Positions 1-7,434 of a stretch of 64,000 bases of DNA are shown piece after piece (position 1 is the stretch's first letter; each line of letters opens with the position of its first letter). Under the pieces are notes generated by a model that saw only the letters and a list, made by a program, of their open reading frames with translations, had not been told where the DNA came from and ran no database searches. The DNA comes from CAWDVR01 sp044869805. Lineage in GTDB: Bacteria; Acidobacteriota; Thermoanaerobaculia; Multivoradales; SZUA-115. The position numbers and the translations under genes are program-made. The DNA lies in contig JBIOXV010000082.1 in the NCBI GenBank assembly GCA_044869805.1, positions 1 to 64,000 on the forward strand. Direction: 5' to 3'.

Positions 1-537
1 CTCTTCACCCAGGGCACCTACGTCATGCCGCTCGGGCGCACCGGGGTGCTGGCGGCGAGCCTGCGCCTGGGCGGCATCCAGCCGATCCGCAAGGCGGCCG
101 CGGACCCGGTGCTCGACCCCTCGCTGCCGTCCGCCAGGGTGTCGATCTCGGAGCGCTTCTTCTCGGGCGGCGTCACCAGCCACCGCGCCTTCGACCTCGA
201 CGAGGTGGGCATCGTCGGCGAGACCATCCTGCCGCTCGAGAACGCCGACGGCCAGGTGGTGTTCACCCCGGTGGGCGGCAACGGCCTCGGCCTGCTCAAC
301 CTCGACTGGCGGTTCCCGATCGCCGGCGCGATCGGTGGGGTGGTGTTCTTCGATGCCGGCAACGTGTGGATCGACTGGCGCGACATCGACCCCGGCGAGG
401 CGCGGCTCGGTGCCGGCGCCGGCGTGCGCTACGCCTCGCCGATCGGCCCCATCTTCGGGGGCATCGCCTTCAAGCTCGACCGCGAGCCGTTCGAGGACGA
501 ATGGGAGATCGTGTTCTCGATCGGCAACCCGTTCTAA
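1..537 (+). CDS. Omp85/BamA-family outer-membrane barrel, C-terminal fragment
   Basis: The reading frame is open from the first base, so the gene begins upstream of the window. The visible 178 residues look like the last strands of an Omp85 (surface antigen D15) beta-barrel: a GGNGLGLLNLDWRFP strand, then VVFFDAGNVW, RLGAGAGVRYASPIGPI and a terminal FSIGNPF ending in phenylalanine, as expected of a BAM-inserted barrel. In this family such proteins insert other outer-membrane proteins (BamA) or transport substrates across the outer membrane (TamA). The POTRA domains that would separate these are outside the window. ribBA starts 9 bases after the stop. Confidence 0.85.
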   Translation, partial: LFTQGTYVMPLGRTGVLAASLRLGGIQPIRKAAADPVLDPSLPSARVSISERFFSGGVTSHRAFDLDEVGIVGETILPLENADGQVVFTPVGGNGLGLLNLDWRFPIAGAIGGVVFFDAGNVWIDWRDIDPGEARLGAGAGVRYASPIGPIFGGIAFKLDREPFEDEWEIVFSIGNPF

Positions 538-546
538 GATCGGCCC

Positions 547-1770
547 ATGAGCACTCTCCCCCTCGAGCCCGGCCTGGCCTCGGTCGAGCAAGCCCTCGAG
601 CGCTTTCGGGCCGGCGGCATGGTGATCCTGATCGACGACGAGGACCGCGAGAACGAGGGCGACCTGGCGATCGCGGCCGAGAAGGTCACCCCCGAAGCGA
701 TCAACTTCATGGCCCGCCACGGCCGCGGGCTGATCTGCCTGTCTTTGACCCCCGAGCGCTGCGACGAGCTCAAGCTGCCGCCGATGGTGGGCGAGAACAC
801 CTCGGTGTTCGGCACCGCCTTCACGGTGTCGATCGAGGCCCGCGGGCGGACCACCACCGGCATCTCCGCCGCGGACCGCGCGGCAACCATCCTCGCCGCC
901 GTGCACCCGGCGACCCGGCCCGAGGACCTCCTGCGGCCCGGCCACATCTTCCCGCTGCGCTCCCGCGCCGGCGGCGTGCTCGCCCGCGGCGGCCAGACCG
1001 AGGCCTCGGTGGACCTGGCACGCCTCGCCGGCCTGACGCCCGCGGGGGTGATCTGTGAGGTGATGAAGGAAGACGGCACCATGGCGCGGCTGCCGGACCT
1101 GGCCGCCTTCGGCCGCGACCACGATCTGCCGCTGGTCGCCGTCTCCGACCTGGTGGCCTACCGGCTGGCCCGCGAGACGGTGATCACCCGCCTCGCCTCC
1201 CCCACCCTGCCCACGCGCTGGGGCACCTTCCGGCTGGACGCCTATCGCGCCCTCTACACCGGCGAGGAGCACCTGGCCCTGGTCGCCGGCGAGGTGGACA
1301 AGGGCGGGCCGGTGCTGACCCGTGTCCACAGCCAGTGCCTGACCGGCGACCTCTTCGGCTCCGCCCGCTGCGACTGCGGCAGCCAGCTCGAGCAGGCGCT
1401 CGCCGAGATCGGCCGCGAGGGCCGCGGAGTGCTGATCTACCTGCTGCAGGAGGGGCGCGGCATCGGCCTGATCAACAAGCTCAAGGCCTACGAGCTGCAA
1501 GAGGCCGGGCACGACACGGTGGAGGCCAACGAGAAGCTGGGCTTCCGGGCCGACCAGCGCGACTACGCGCTGGCGGCGCAGATCCTGCGCTACTTGGGCG
1601 TGTCCAGCGTGCGGCTGATGACCAACAACCCGGCCAAGAGCGACGCGCTGGTGCGCTACGGAATCGAGGTGGTCGACCGCCTGCCGCTCGAAGTACCGCC
1701 CACCGACTCGACGCGCGACTATCTGCGCGTGAAGCGCGACAAGCTGGGGCATCTGCTGCAGCTCGTGTAG
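547..1770 (+). CDS. ribBA: Bifunctional DHBP synthase / GTP cyclohydrolase II
   Basis: A 407-residue enzyme for the first two entry points of riboflavin synthesis. The N-terminal half (about 1-205) converts ribulose 5-phosphate to 3,4-dihydroxy-2-butanone 4-phosphate and shows the acidic DDEDRENEGD motif, TTTGISAADRA and GHIFPLRSRAGGVLARGG. The C-terminal half (about 210-400) opens GTP and shows the zinc-binding pattern CLTGD-x5-RCDCG, followed by LLQEGRGIGLINK and RLMTNNPAKSDAL. Length and order fit standard RibBA fusions. The ATG closely follows the upstream barrel gene, with no strong ribosome site visible. No other rib gene is in the window. Confidence 0.97.
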   Translation: MSTLPLEPGLASVEQALERFRAGGMVILIDDEDRENEGDLAIAAEKVTPEAINFMARHGRGLICLSLTPERCDELKLPPMVGENTSVFGTAFTVSIEARGRTTTGISAADRAATILAAVHPATRPEDLLRPGHIFPLRSRAGGVLARGGQTEASVDLARLAGLTPAGVICEVMKEDGTMARLPDLAAFGRDHDLPLVAVSDLVAYRLARETVITRLASPTLPTRWGTFRLDAYRALYTGEEHLALVAGEVDKGGPVLTRVHSQCLTGDLFGSARCDCGSQLEQALAEIGREGRGVLIYLLQEGRGIGLINKLKAYELQEAGHDTVEANEKLGFRADQRDYALAAQILRYLGVSSVRLMTNNPAKSDALVRYGIEVVDRLPLEVPPTDSTRDYLRVKRDKLGHLLQLV

Positions 1771-1895
1771 GAAGGTCTACGCCACTGCTCCTCGGCGAGG
1801 TGCGGGTCTTTCACCGGGCCGCACCCGTCTCCGAGCACCGACCGAGGCGCCGTCGCCAGCATCCGCAAAGGGTTGGAGCAACACGGAGTCGAGCC

Positions 1896-2225
1896 ATGAG
1901 CCTCATGACCGTGGACGGTTACCGCGCCAAGATCGAGTATGACCCGGAGCTCGACCAGTTCCGTGGCGAGATCCTGGGTCTCAACGGCGGAGCGGACTTC
2001 TACGGCAAGAGCCCCAAGGAGCTCCGCACGGAGTTCCGGAAGTCTCTGAAGGTCTTCCTCGAGGTCTGCCGGGAAAAGGGCATCGAGCCCCGGCGCAGCT
2101 TCTCGGGCAGGTTCAATCTCCGGATCCCGGCGGACCTGCACGAGAAGCTGGCAATTGCAGCAGAGGCCGAGGGCAAGAGCCTCAACACGGTAGTCCAAGA
2201 GGCGTTGCGGGAGCGCGTCGCGTAG
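1896..2225 (+). CDS. HicB-family antitoxin, orphan
   Basis: A 109-residue protein with the HicB layout: a short N-terminal degraded RNase-H-like fold (YRAKIEYDPELDQFRGEILG, then FYGKSPKELRTEFRKSLKVFLE) followed by a ribbon-helix-helix segment (FNLRIPADLHEKLAIAAEAEGKSLNTVVQEAL) that in this family binds the operator. Start chosen at the ATG after an AGG-like site about 1887; a longer frame upstream only shadows ribBA. No HicA toxin fits in the 125 bases upstream or on the other side, so this looks like a solitary HicB, either a repressor or a leftover antitoxin. Confidence 0.85.
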   Translation: MSLMTVDGYRAKIEYDPELDQFRGEILGLNGGADFYGKSPKELRTEFRKSLKVFLEVCREKGIEPRRSFSGRFNLRIPADLHEKLAIAAEAEGKSLNTVVQEALRERVA

Positions 2226-2244
2226 GGGTCGTGGTGAGGCCGCC

Positions 2245-3420
2245 CTGAAAATCCTCCTCGCCGTCAGCCGCTGGCCCTGGCCCCCACGGCGGGGGGACCA
2301 GCTCCGGGCCGTGCAGTGGATCGAGCTGCTCGGCCCACGACACGAGCTGACGCTCCTCGTACCGGAACCCGGCCCTGGGGTCGCGCCGGCGCCGGCCGGG
2401 CTGCCATGCCGGCTTTCGACCTACCGGCCCCCGCGCCCGCTCGGCCGGGCCGCGGGAGTGCTCGCGGCCGCCGCCTCCGGCCGGCCGCTCCAGAGCGGGC
2501 TCTTCGCAAGCCGCGATCTCGCGGCCCGGCTCGCTGAGCTCAGCTCCCGCGCGGACGTAGTCGCCCTCCAGCTCGTGCGCCTCGCCGCGTACCTGCCGGC
2601 GGTGGCGGGCTCGCCCCTGGTGGTCGACTTCATCGACAGCCTGGCCCTCAACTTCGAGACCCGGGCGGCCCGGGACCGGCCCTGGCTCGTGCCCCTGCTG
2701 CGCGCCGAGGGGGCGCGGCTCGCGCGCTGGGAAGGGCGGATGCTCGGCCGGGCCGGCCGGGGGCTGGTGGTCTGCCGCCGCGACCGGGAGGCCATGGCCT
2801 CCCGCCTGCCGGCCGGGCTCGCCGAACGGCTCGCGGTCGTGCCGCTGGCCTTCACTGGCGGGACCGAGGCGCCGCCGGCTTCGGCGCCGAGCCGGCCGCG
2901 CCTGATCTTCACCGGCAATCTGGGCTACTTCCCCAACCTGGACGCCGCCCGCTGGCTGGTCCAGGAGCTATGGCCCCGGCTGTCGCGGGCCGTGCCGAGT
3001 GTCGAGCTCACCATCGCGGGGGACCGGCCCCCGGCGAGCCTGCTCGCGGCCGCCCGCCGCGCCGGGGTGGCGATCGAAGCCGCGCCGTCCGACCTCGAGC
3101 CGCTGCTGGCCGGCGCCACGGCGTCGCTGGCGCCGCTCGCCTGCGGCTCCGGCCTGCCGCTCAAGATCCTCGAGGCCTGGCGGCTCGGCGTGCCGGTGGT
3201 GGCGAGCCCCTGGGCGGCCGCGGGTACCACCGCCGAGCCGGGCCGCGACCTGCTGGTCGCCGAAGCGCCCGACGAGTGGGTGGAGGCGATCGCCCGGCTG
3301 GTCGAGAGCCCCACCGAACGCCAGCGCCTGGCCGCGGCCGGCCGCGAGCGGCTGGCGGCGGACTACTCGCCGGAGAGGGTCGCGGAAGCCCTCGAGATCT
3401 CGCTCGCGGTCCGCTTGTAG
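2245..3420 (+). CDS. Glycosyltransferase family 4-like protein
   Basis: About 391 residues resembling GT-B glycosyltransferases of the PEP-CTERM/EpsH-associated type. The C-terminal half carries FTGNLGYFPNLDAARWL, the acceptor/donor region LLAGATASLAPLACGSGLPLK and the family helix EAWRLGVPVVAS. The family N-terminus (KILLAVSRWPWPPRRGDQ) is encoded upstream of the first GTG at 2311, and the only start-like codon giving that full N-terminus is CTG at 2245. I use 2245; GTG 2311 would remove the first strand and glycine-rich loop of the Rossmann fold. It would add sugars to a cell-surface glycan. Its stop codon lies inside a GC-rich inverted repeat. Confidence 0.8.
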   Translation: MKILLAVSRWPWPPRRGDQLRAVQWIELLGPRHELTLLVPEPGPGVAPAPAGLPCRLSTYRPPRPLGRAAGVLAAAASGRPLQSGLFASRDLAARLAELSSRADVVALQLVRLAAYLPAVAGSPLVVDFIDSLALNFETRAARDRPWLVPLLRAEGARLARWEGRMLGRAGRGLVVCRRDREAMASRLPAGLAERLAVVPLAFTGGTEAPPASAPSRPRLIFTGNLGYFPNLDAARWLVQELWPRLSRAVPSVELTIAGDRPPASLLAAARRAGVAIEAAPSDLEPLLAGATASLAPLACGSGLPLKILEAWRLGVPVVASPWAAAGTTAEPGRDLLVAEAPDEWVEAIARLVESPTERQRLAAAGRERLAADYSPERVAEALEISLAVRL

Positions 3421-3475
3421 GGGCGGCCCCTGTTGCCGCCCCTGGCCGGAGGGCGGGCACGAGGCCCGCCCCTAC
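3417..3475. repeat. GC-rich palindromic intergenic repeat, copy 1
   Basis: The outer arms GTAGGGGCGG (3417-3426) and CCGCCCCTAC (3466-3475) are perfect inverted repeats. The inner palindrome GGGCGGGC-ACGAG-GCCCGCCC lies at 3451-3471. The same inner sequence occurs in reverse orientation at 33691-33711, so this is a dispersed REP-like element. It overlaps the glycosyltransferase stop codon and may act as a 3' stem-loop for that transcript. Confidence 0.7.
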
Positions 3476-3500
3476 AGGAGAAGGCCACCTTCCTTGGCCC

Positions 3501-3530
3501 TTGACAGGCCCTCGCGCAGCCCTCTACACT
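3501..3530 (+). promoter_or_regulatory. Sigma-70-type promoter of groES-groEL
   Basis: A perfect -35 hexamer TTGACA at 3501-3506 and a TACACT -10 at 3525-3530 are separated by 18 bases. The CIRCE operator begins 1 base downstream of the -10, which places it at the transcription start, the usual arrangement for HrcA-repressed heat-shock operons. The hexamers are seen directly; activity is inferred. Confidence 0.75.
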
Positions 3531-3531
3531 G

Positions 3532-3558
3532 TTAGCACTCTCCGCTGACGAGTGCTAA
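3532..3558 (+). promoter_or_regulatory. CIRCE operator (HrcA-binding site)
   Basis: An exact match to the CIRCE consensus TTAGCACTC-N9-GAGTGCTAA, with a 9-base spacer. HrcA binds this element to repress groE and dnaK operons and releases it on heat shock. It sits just after the -10 and about 75 bases before the groES start. No hrcA gene is in the window. Confidence 0.97.
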
Positions 3559-3632
3559 CCACGTCGGCGGTGGATTCCTACAACCTTCGTAGTTCCCGTA
3601 GGTTATATCTACCCGCAAAGGAGGAGTTTTCC

Positions 3633-3923
3633 GTGAACATCCGTCCCCTGAACGACCGCGTGGTGGTCAAGCGCATCGAGGCCCAGGAAGAGGTCCGTGG
3701 CGGGATCATCATCCCGGACACCGCCAAGGAGAAGCCGCAGGAGGCCGAGGTCATCGCCGTCGGCCCCGGCAAGCTGAATGACGACGGGAAGCGCACGCCC
3801 ATCGACGTCAAGGCCGGCGATCGCGTTCTCATCGGCAAGTACTCGGGCAGCGAGATCAAGGTCGGCGACAACGACTACGTGATCCTGCGCGAGGACGAGA
3901 TCCTGGCCGTCGTCGAGAAGTAG
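3633..3923 (+). CDS. groES: Co-chaperonin GroES
   Basis: 96 residues starting at GTG (VNIRPLNDRVVVKRIEAQEE), preceded by a strong AAAGGAGG ribosome site at 3617-3624. An upstream ATG at 3552 lies inside the CIRCE element and would add an unrelated leader, so it is rejected. The protein shows the mobile loop EEVRGGIIIPDTAKEKPQ that contacts GroEL and the typical terminal DYVILREDEILAVVE. It forms the heptameric lid of the chaperonin. It is co-transcribed with groEL, which starts 46 bases downstream. Confidence 0.97.
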   Translation: MNIRPLNDRVVVKRIEAQEEVRGGIIIPDTAKEKPQEAEVIAVGPGKLNDDGKRTPIDVKAGDRVLIGKYSGSEIKVGDNDYVILREDEILAVVEK

Positions 3924-3968
3924 CACCCCCAACCGAGACCTCATCCCTTCCAGGAGGCATAGAAGAAC

Positions 3969-5612
<1,644 letters not shown>

Positions 5613-5666
5613 CTAGTCCGAAGGCGCCCGGTTCGCCGGTCGCAGCTTCCTTTGGATTCAGTGTTC

Positions 5667-5700
5667 ACCGGCCCGGGGCAACCCGGGCCGGTTTGTTCTT
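5667..5700 (+). terminator. Rho-independent terminator of groES-groEL
   Basis: A perfect 11-bp stem (ACCGGCCCGGG / CCCGGGCCGGT) closed by a GCAA tetraloop and followed by a T-rich run TTGTTCTT. It lies 55 bases after the groEL stop and before the AbrB/PIN module. Confidence 0.9.
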
Positions 5701-5720
5701 GGGCTACCGGCTTGAGGCCG

Positions 5721-5752
5721 CTCCTTACGCTGCGGTATCCTTTTGTAAGGAG
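5721..5752 (+). promoter_or_regulatory. Inverted repeat over the AbrB/PIN ribosome site
   Basis: CTCCTTAC (5721-5728) and GTAAGGAG (5745-5752) form an 8-bp perfect inverted repeat with a 16-base spacer. The flanking GAGGCC and GCCTC extend the symmetry. The right arm contains the AAGGAG ribosome site of the antitoxin gene. AbrB-type antitoxins usually repress their own operon, so this is a candidate operator or a hairpin hiding the ribosome site. The same half-sites occur at the second AbrB/PIN module. Confidence 0.6.
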
Positions 5753-5758
5753 GCCTCA

Positions 5759-5995
5759 ATGGCTCGGTCGACGATCACCACCAAGAACCAGACCACCGTG
5801 CCCAAAGACGTGCGGGAACGACTTGGCGTCGGACCTTCGGACGTGCTGGTCTGGGAGGTCGAGGGCAACACGGTCCGAGTGTCGCCCGGCTCGCCTGCCT
5901 TCCTGCGCCACCGCGGAGCGATCCGCGTCGGTCCCGGCTCCGTCGTCGAGGACGTGAAGCGCGCCAGGGAGCTGCGGGGCAAGGAGCGCTGGTGA
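5759..5995 (+). CDS. AbrB/MazE-family antitoxin
   Basis: 78 residues with an N-terminal SpoVT/AbrB swapped-hairpin domain (STITTKNQTTVPKDVRERLGVGPSDVLVWEV) for DNA binding. The C-terminal tail (SVVEDVKRARELRGKERW) would wrap and block the partner toxin. Start at the ATG preceded by AAGGAGG; a longer frame upstream only shadows groEL. Its stop overlaps the start of the PIN toxin by four bases (GTGA), the classic arrangement of a VapBC-like toxin-antitoxin pair. Confidence 0.9.
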   Translation: MARSTITTKNQTTVPKDVRERLGVGPSDVLVWEVEGNTVRVSPGSPAFLRHRGAIRVGPGSVVEDVKRARELRGKERW

Positions 5996-6411
5996 CCCAG
6001 GTCCTGGTCGATACCAACGTCCTGGTTTCATTCCTCACGGATCGCAACCCTCAGCAGCAAGCGCTGGCGGCGGCCCTCTTCGAGCAGGCCGCGGCCGGAG
6101 AGCACGAGATCCTCGTTCACCAGATGGTGCTCGTCGAGGTCGTCTTTGTCCTCGGCAGGTTGTACAGCGTCCCGCCCGAGCAGATCACGCTCTACCTGCA
6201 GGATCTCCTCCGCGCGCCGGGAGTTTCGATCCTGGCGGAGCTCTCGTGGTCGCGGCTCCTGGAGCTGTGGCCGGGAAGGATGGCTGCCTTCACCGACGCT
6301 GCCCTGGCCGCAGTGGCTCGTGACCTGCGAGGTGTCGCTGTTGCAACCTTCGACCAGGGCCTTACTCGATCACTGGAAAAGCTCGGCGTGAAGCGGCACT
6401 GGCCGGGGTGA
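5992..6411 (+). CDS. PIN-domain toxin (VapC-like ribonuclease)
   Basis: 139 residues, GTG start. The acidic residues expected of the PIN nuclease metal site are visible: D in LVDTNVLVSFL, E in LVEVVFVLGRL, D in FTDAALAAVA and D in ATFDQGL. In this family the protein cleaves RNA (tRNA or rRNA) using Mg2+ and is held inactive by the antitoxin encoded just upstream, whose stop codon overlaps its start. The set appears intact. Confidence 0.9.
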   Translation: MTQVLVDTNVLVSFLTDRNPQQQALAAALFEQAAAGEHEILVHQMVLVEVVFVLGRLYSVPPEQITLYLQDLLRAPGVSILAELSWSRLLELWPGRMAAFTDAALAAVARDLRGVAVATFDQGLTRSLEKLGVKRHWPG

Positions 6412-6459
6412 AGTGGCCACGGTTTCGAGTCAGAGAAGCGAGATAAGGTTGGTCCAGCG

Positions 6460-6855
6460 ATGAAGCTCAAAGTGGTCGTGCACGAGGCTGAGGAAGGCGG
6501 TTACTGGGCCGAGGTGCCGGCGATCCCCGGCTGCGCCACGCAGGGCGAAACCTTCGAGGAGCTGCTCCAGAATCTCTACGAGGCGGTCGAGGGCTGCCTG
6601 TCGGTCGATCCAGAAGTCGGCTCAGCCCCAATCCATCGAGAGCTTGCGCTCGTGGGCCATGCAGTCGCGGAGGTAGAGATTGATCAGGTTTTGGTAGGGG
6701 ATGCCCGTCTCCTCCGCCATGCGTTTGAAGTAGGTGAGCACGTCCTCCCCGAGCCGGATCGTCACCTGCTTCTTGAGCCGCCGGGCGTAGGGGTTCTTGC
6801 GCCCGGCCATGGCGGAAAAGTCGTACTCGGCTCTCATCGGCGGTGCTCCCAGTAG
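6460..6855 (+). pseudogene. Truncated HicB-like antitoxin remnant
   Basis: The first 50 or so residues (KLKVVVHEAEEGGYWAEVPA, then IPGCATQGETFEELLQNLYEAVEGCL) match the N-terminal fold of short HicB antitoxins very well. After about residue 52 (near base 6615) the frame runs into the antisense of brnA and the rest to 6855 has no HicB character. No HicA toxin is adjacent. The most likely reading is a HicB gene whose 3' part was lost when the convergent BrnTA module arrived. A short functional peptide cannot be excluded. Confidence 0.65.
6622..6837 (-). CDS. brnA: BrnA-family antitoxin
   Basis: 71 residues: a basic N-terminal stretch (AGRKNPYARRLKKQVTIRLG) then a ribbon-helix-helix core (EDVLTYFKRMAEETGIPYQN) and LINLYLRDCMAHERKL. 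BrnA antitoxins neutralise BrnT and repress the brnTA promoter. The ATG overlaps the end of brnT by four bases, so the two are translated together. It converges on the truncated HicB frame, whose open frame runs antisense through it. Confidence 0.88.
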   Translation of the reverse strand: MRAEYDFSAMAGRKNPYARRLKKQVTIRLGEDVLTYFKRMAEETGIPYQNLINLYLRDCMAHERKLSMDWG

Positions 6856-7118
6856 TTGCGGTGCTCGCGTTTCGTCGCCGCGCGGGCGGAGATGATGCGG
6901 ATGGCTTCCTCGTGGCCCCGGAGGCAGTGAACCACCAACAGGACCCGAGGCCGGTGGCTCATTCCCAGGATCAGGAACCGCTCTTCCACGAGAGAGTGGT
7001 CCGGGTCGTCGTAAACCATCGCCTCTTCGTCGAAGAAGACCGAACGCGCCTCCTCGAACGACACCCCGTGCTTGCGCTGGTTGGCCGCGTCCTTCCGAGG
7101 GCTCCACTCGAAGTGCAT
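6834..7118 (-). CDS. brnT: BrnT-family ribonuclease toxin
   Basis: 94 residues with the BrnT pattern: FEWSPRKDAANQRKHGVSFE near the N-terminus, the YDDPDHSLVEERFLILGMS strand region and the C-terminal RIISARAATKREHRNYWE motif. BrnT has a RelE-like fold and cleaves RNA; it is neutralised by the BrnA encoded immediately downstream. Family-typical toxin-first order. A short palindrome lies 22 bases upstream of the start. Confidence 0.93.
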   Translation of the reverse strand: MHFEWSPRKDAANQRKHGVSFEEARSVFFDEEAMVYDDPDHSLVEERFLILGMSHRPRVLLVVHCLRGHEEAIRIISARAATKREHRNYWEHRR

Positions 7119-7140
7119 CCACGGCCTCCCCCGCTACGAC

Positions 7141-7152
7141 ACACTACAGTGT
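7141..7152 (-). promoter_or_regulatory. Candidate brnTA operator
   Basis: ACACT-AC-AGTGT is a perfect 5-bp inverted repeat located just upstream of brnT. On the coding strand its TACACT could double as a -10 hexamer. BrnA family members bind palindromes in their own promoter; binding here is inferred. Confidence 0.4.
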
Positions 7153-7303
7153 ATTGCCGGCAACGACGGCTGGCAAGAGGCTCGCGAGGGCGGCAAGTGG
7201 CCGGGCAACGGGCGAACGAGTCTGGTCAGGGTGGCACCGTTCGGCAGGCGCCCGCGAGCTGCCACCGACTACCCCTGGAAACTGCCAGGCACGACGCCCC
7301 AAT

Positions 7304-7422
7304 TGTCATCCCGAGCGCAGCGAGGGATCTGGGAGGGCCGGGATCGAGGCCGCTCGGGGCCAGCCCCCGCCCAGGTCCCTTCACTGCTCTCAGGGCGGGC
7401 CTTCGCTTCGCTCAGGACGACA
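7304..7422. repeat. Imperfect-inverted-repeat intergenic element
   Basis: The 320-base gene-free stretch after brnT holds a 119-base element. Its ends TGTCATCCCGAGCG (7304-7317) and CGCTCAGGACGACA (7409-7422) pair at 12 of 14 positions, the other two being G-U compatible. This pattern resembles the small non-coding palindromic repeats found many times in some soil-bacterial genomes. No coding potential was seen inside. Confidence 0.6.
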
Positions 7423-7434
7423 TGCTTGTCGACT

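Noticed and set aside
3552..3632. Upstream ATG start for groES
   Set aside because: It would begin within the CIRCE operator and add a leader absent from GroES; the GTG at 3633 has the strong ribosome site.
5992..6411. PIN protein as a Nob1/tRNA-processing housekeeping enzyme
   Set aside because: Four-base overlap with an AbrB-type antitoxin and the VapC-like length favour a toxin.
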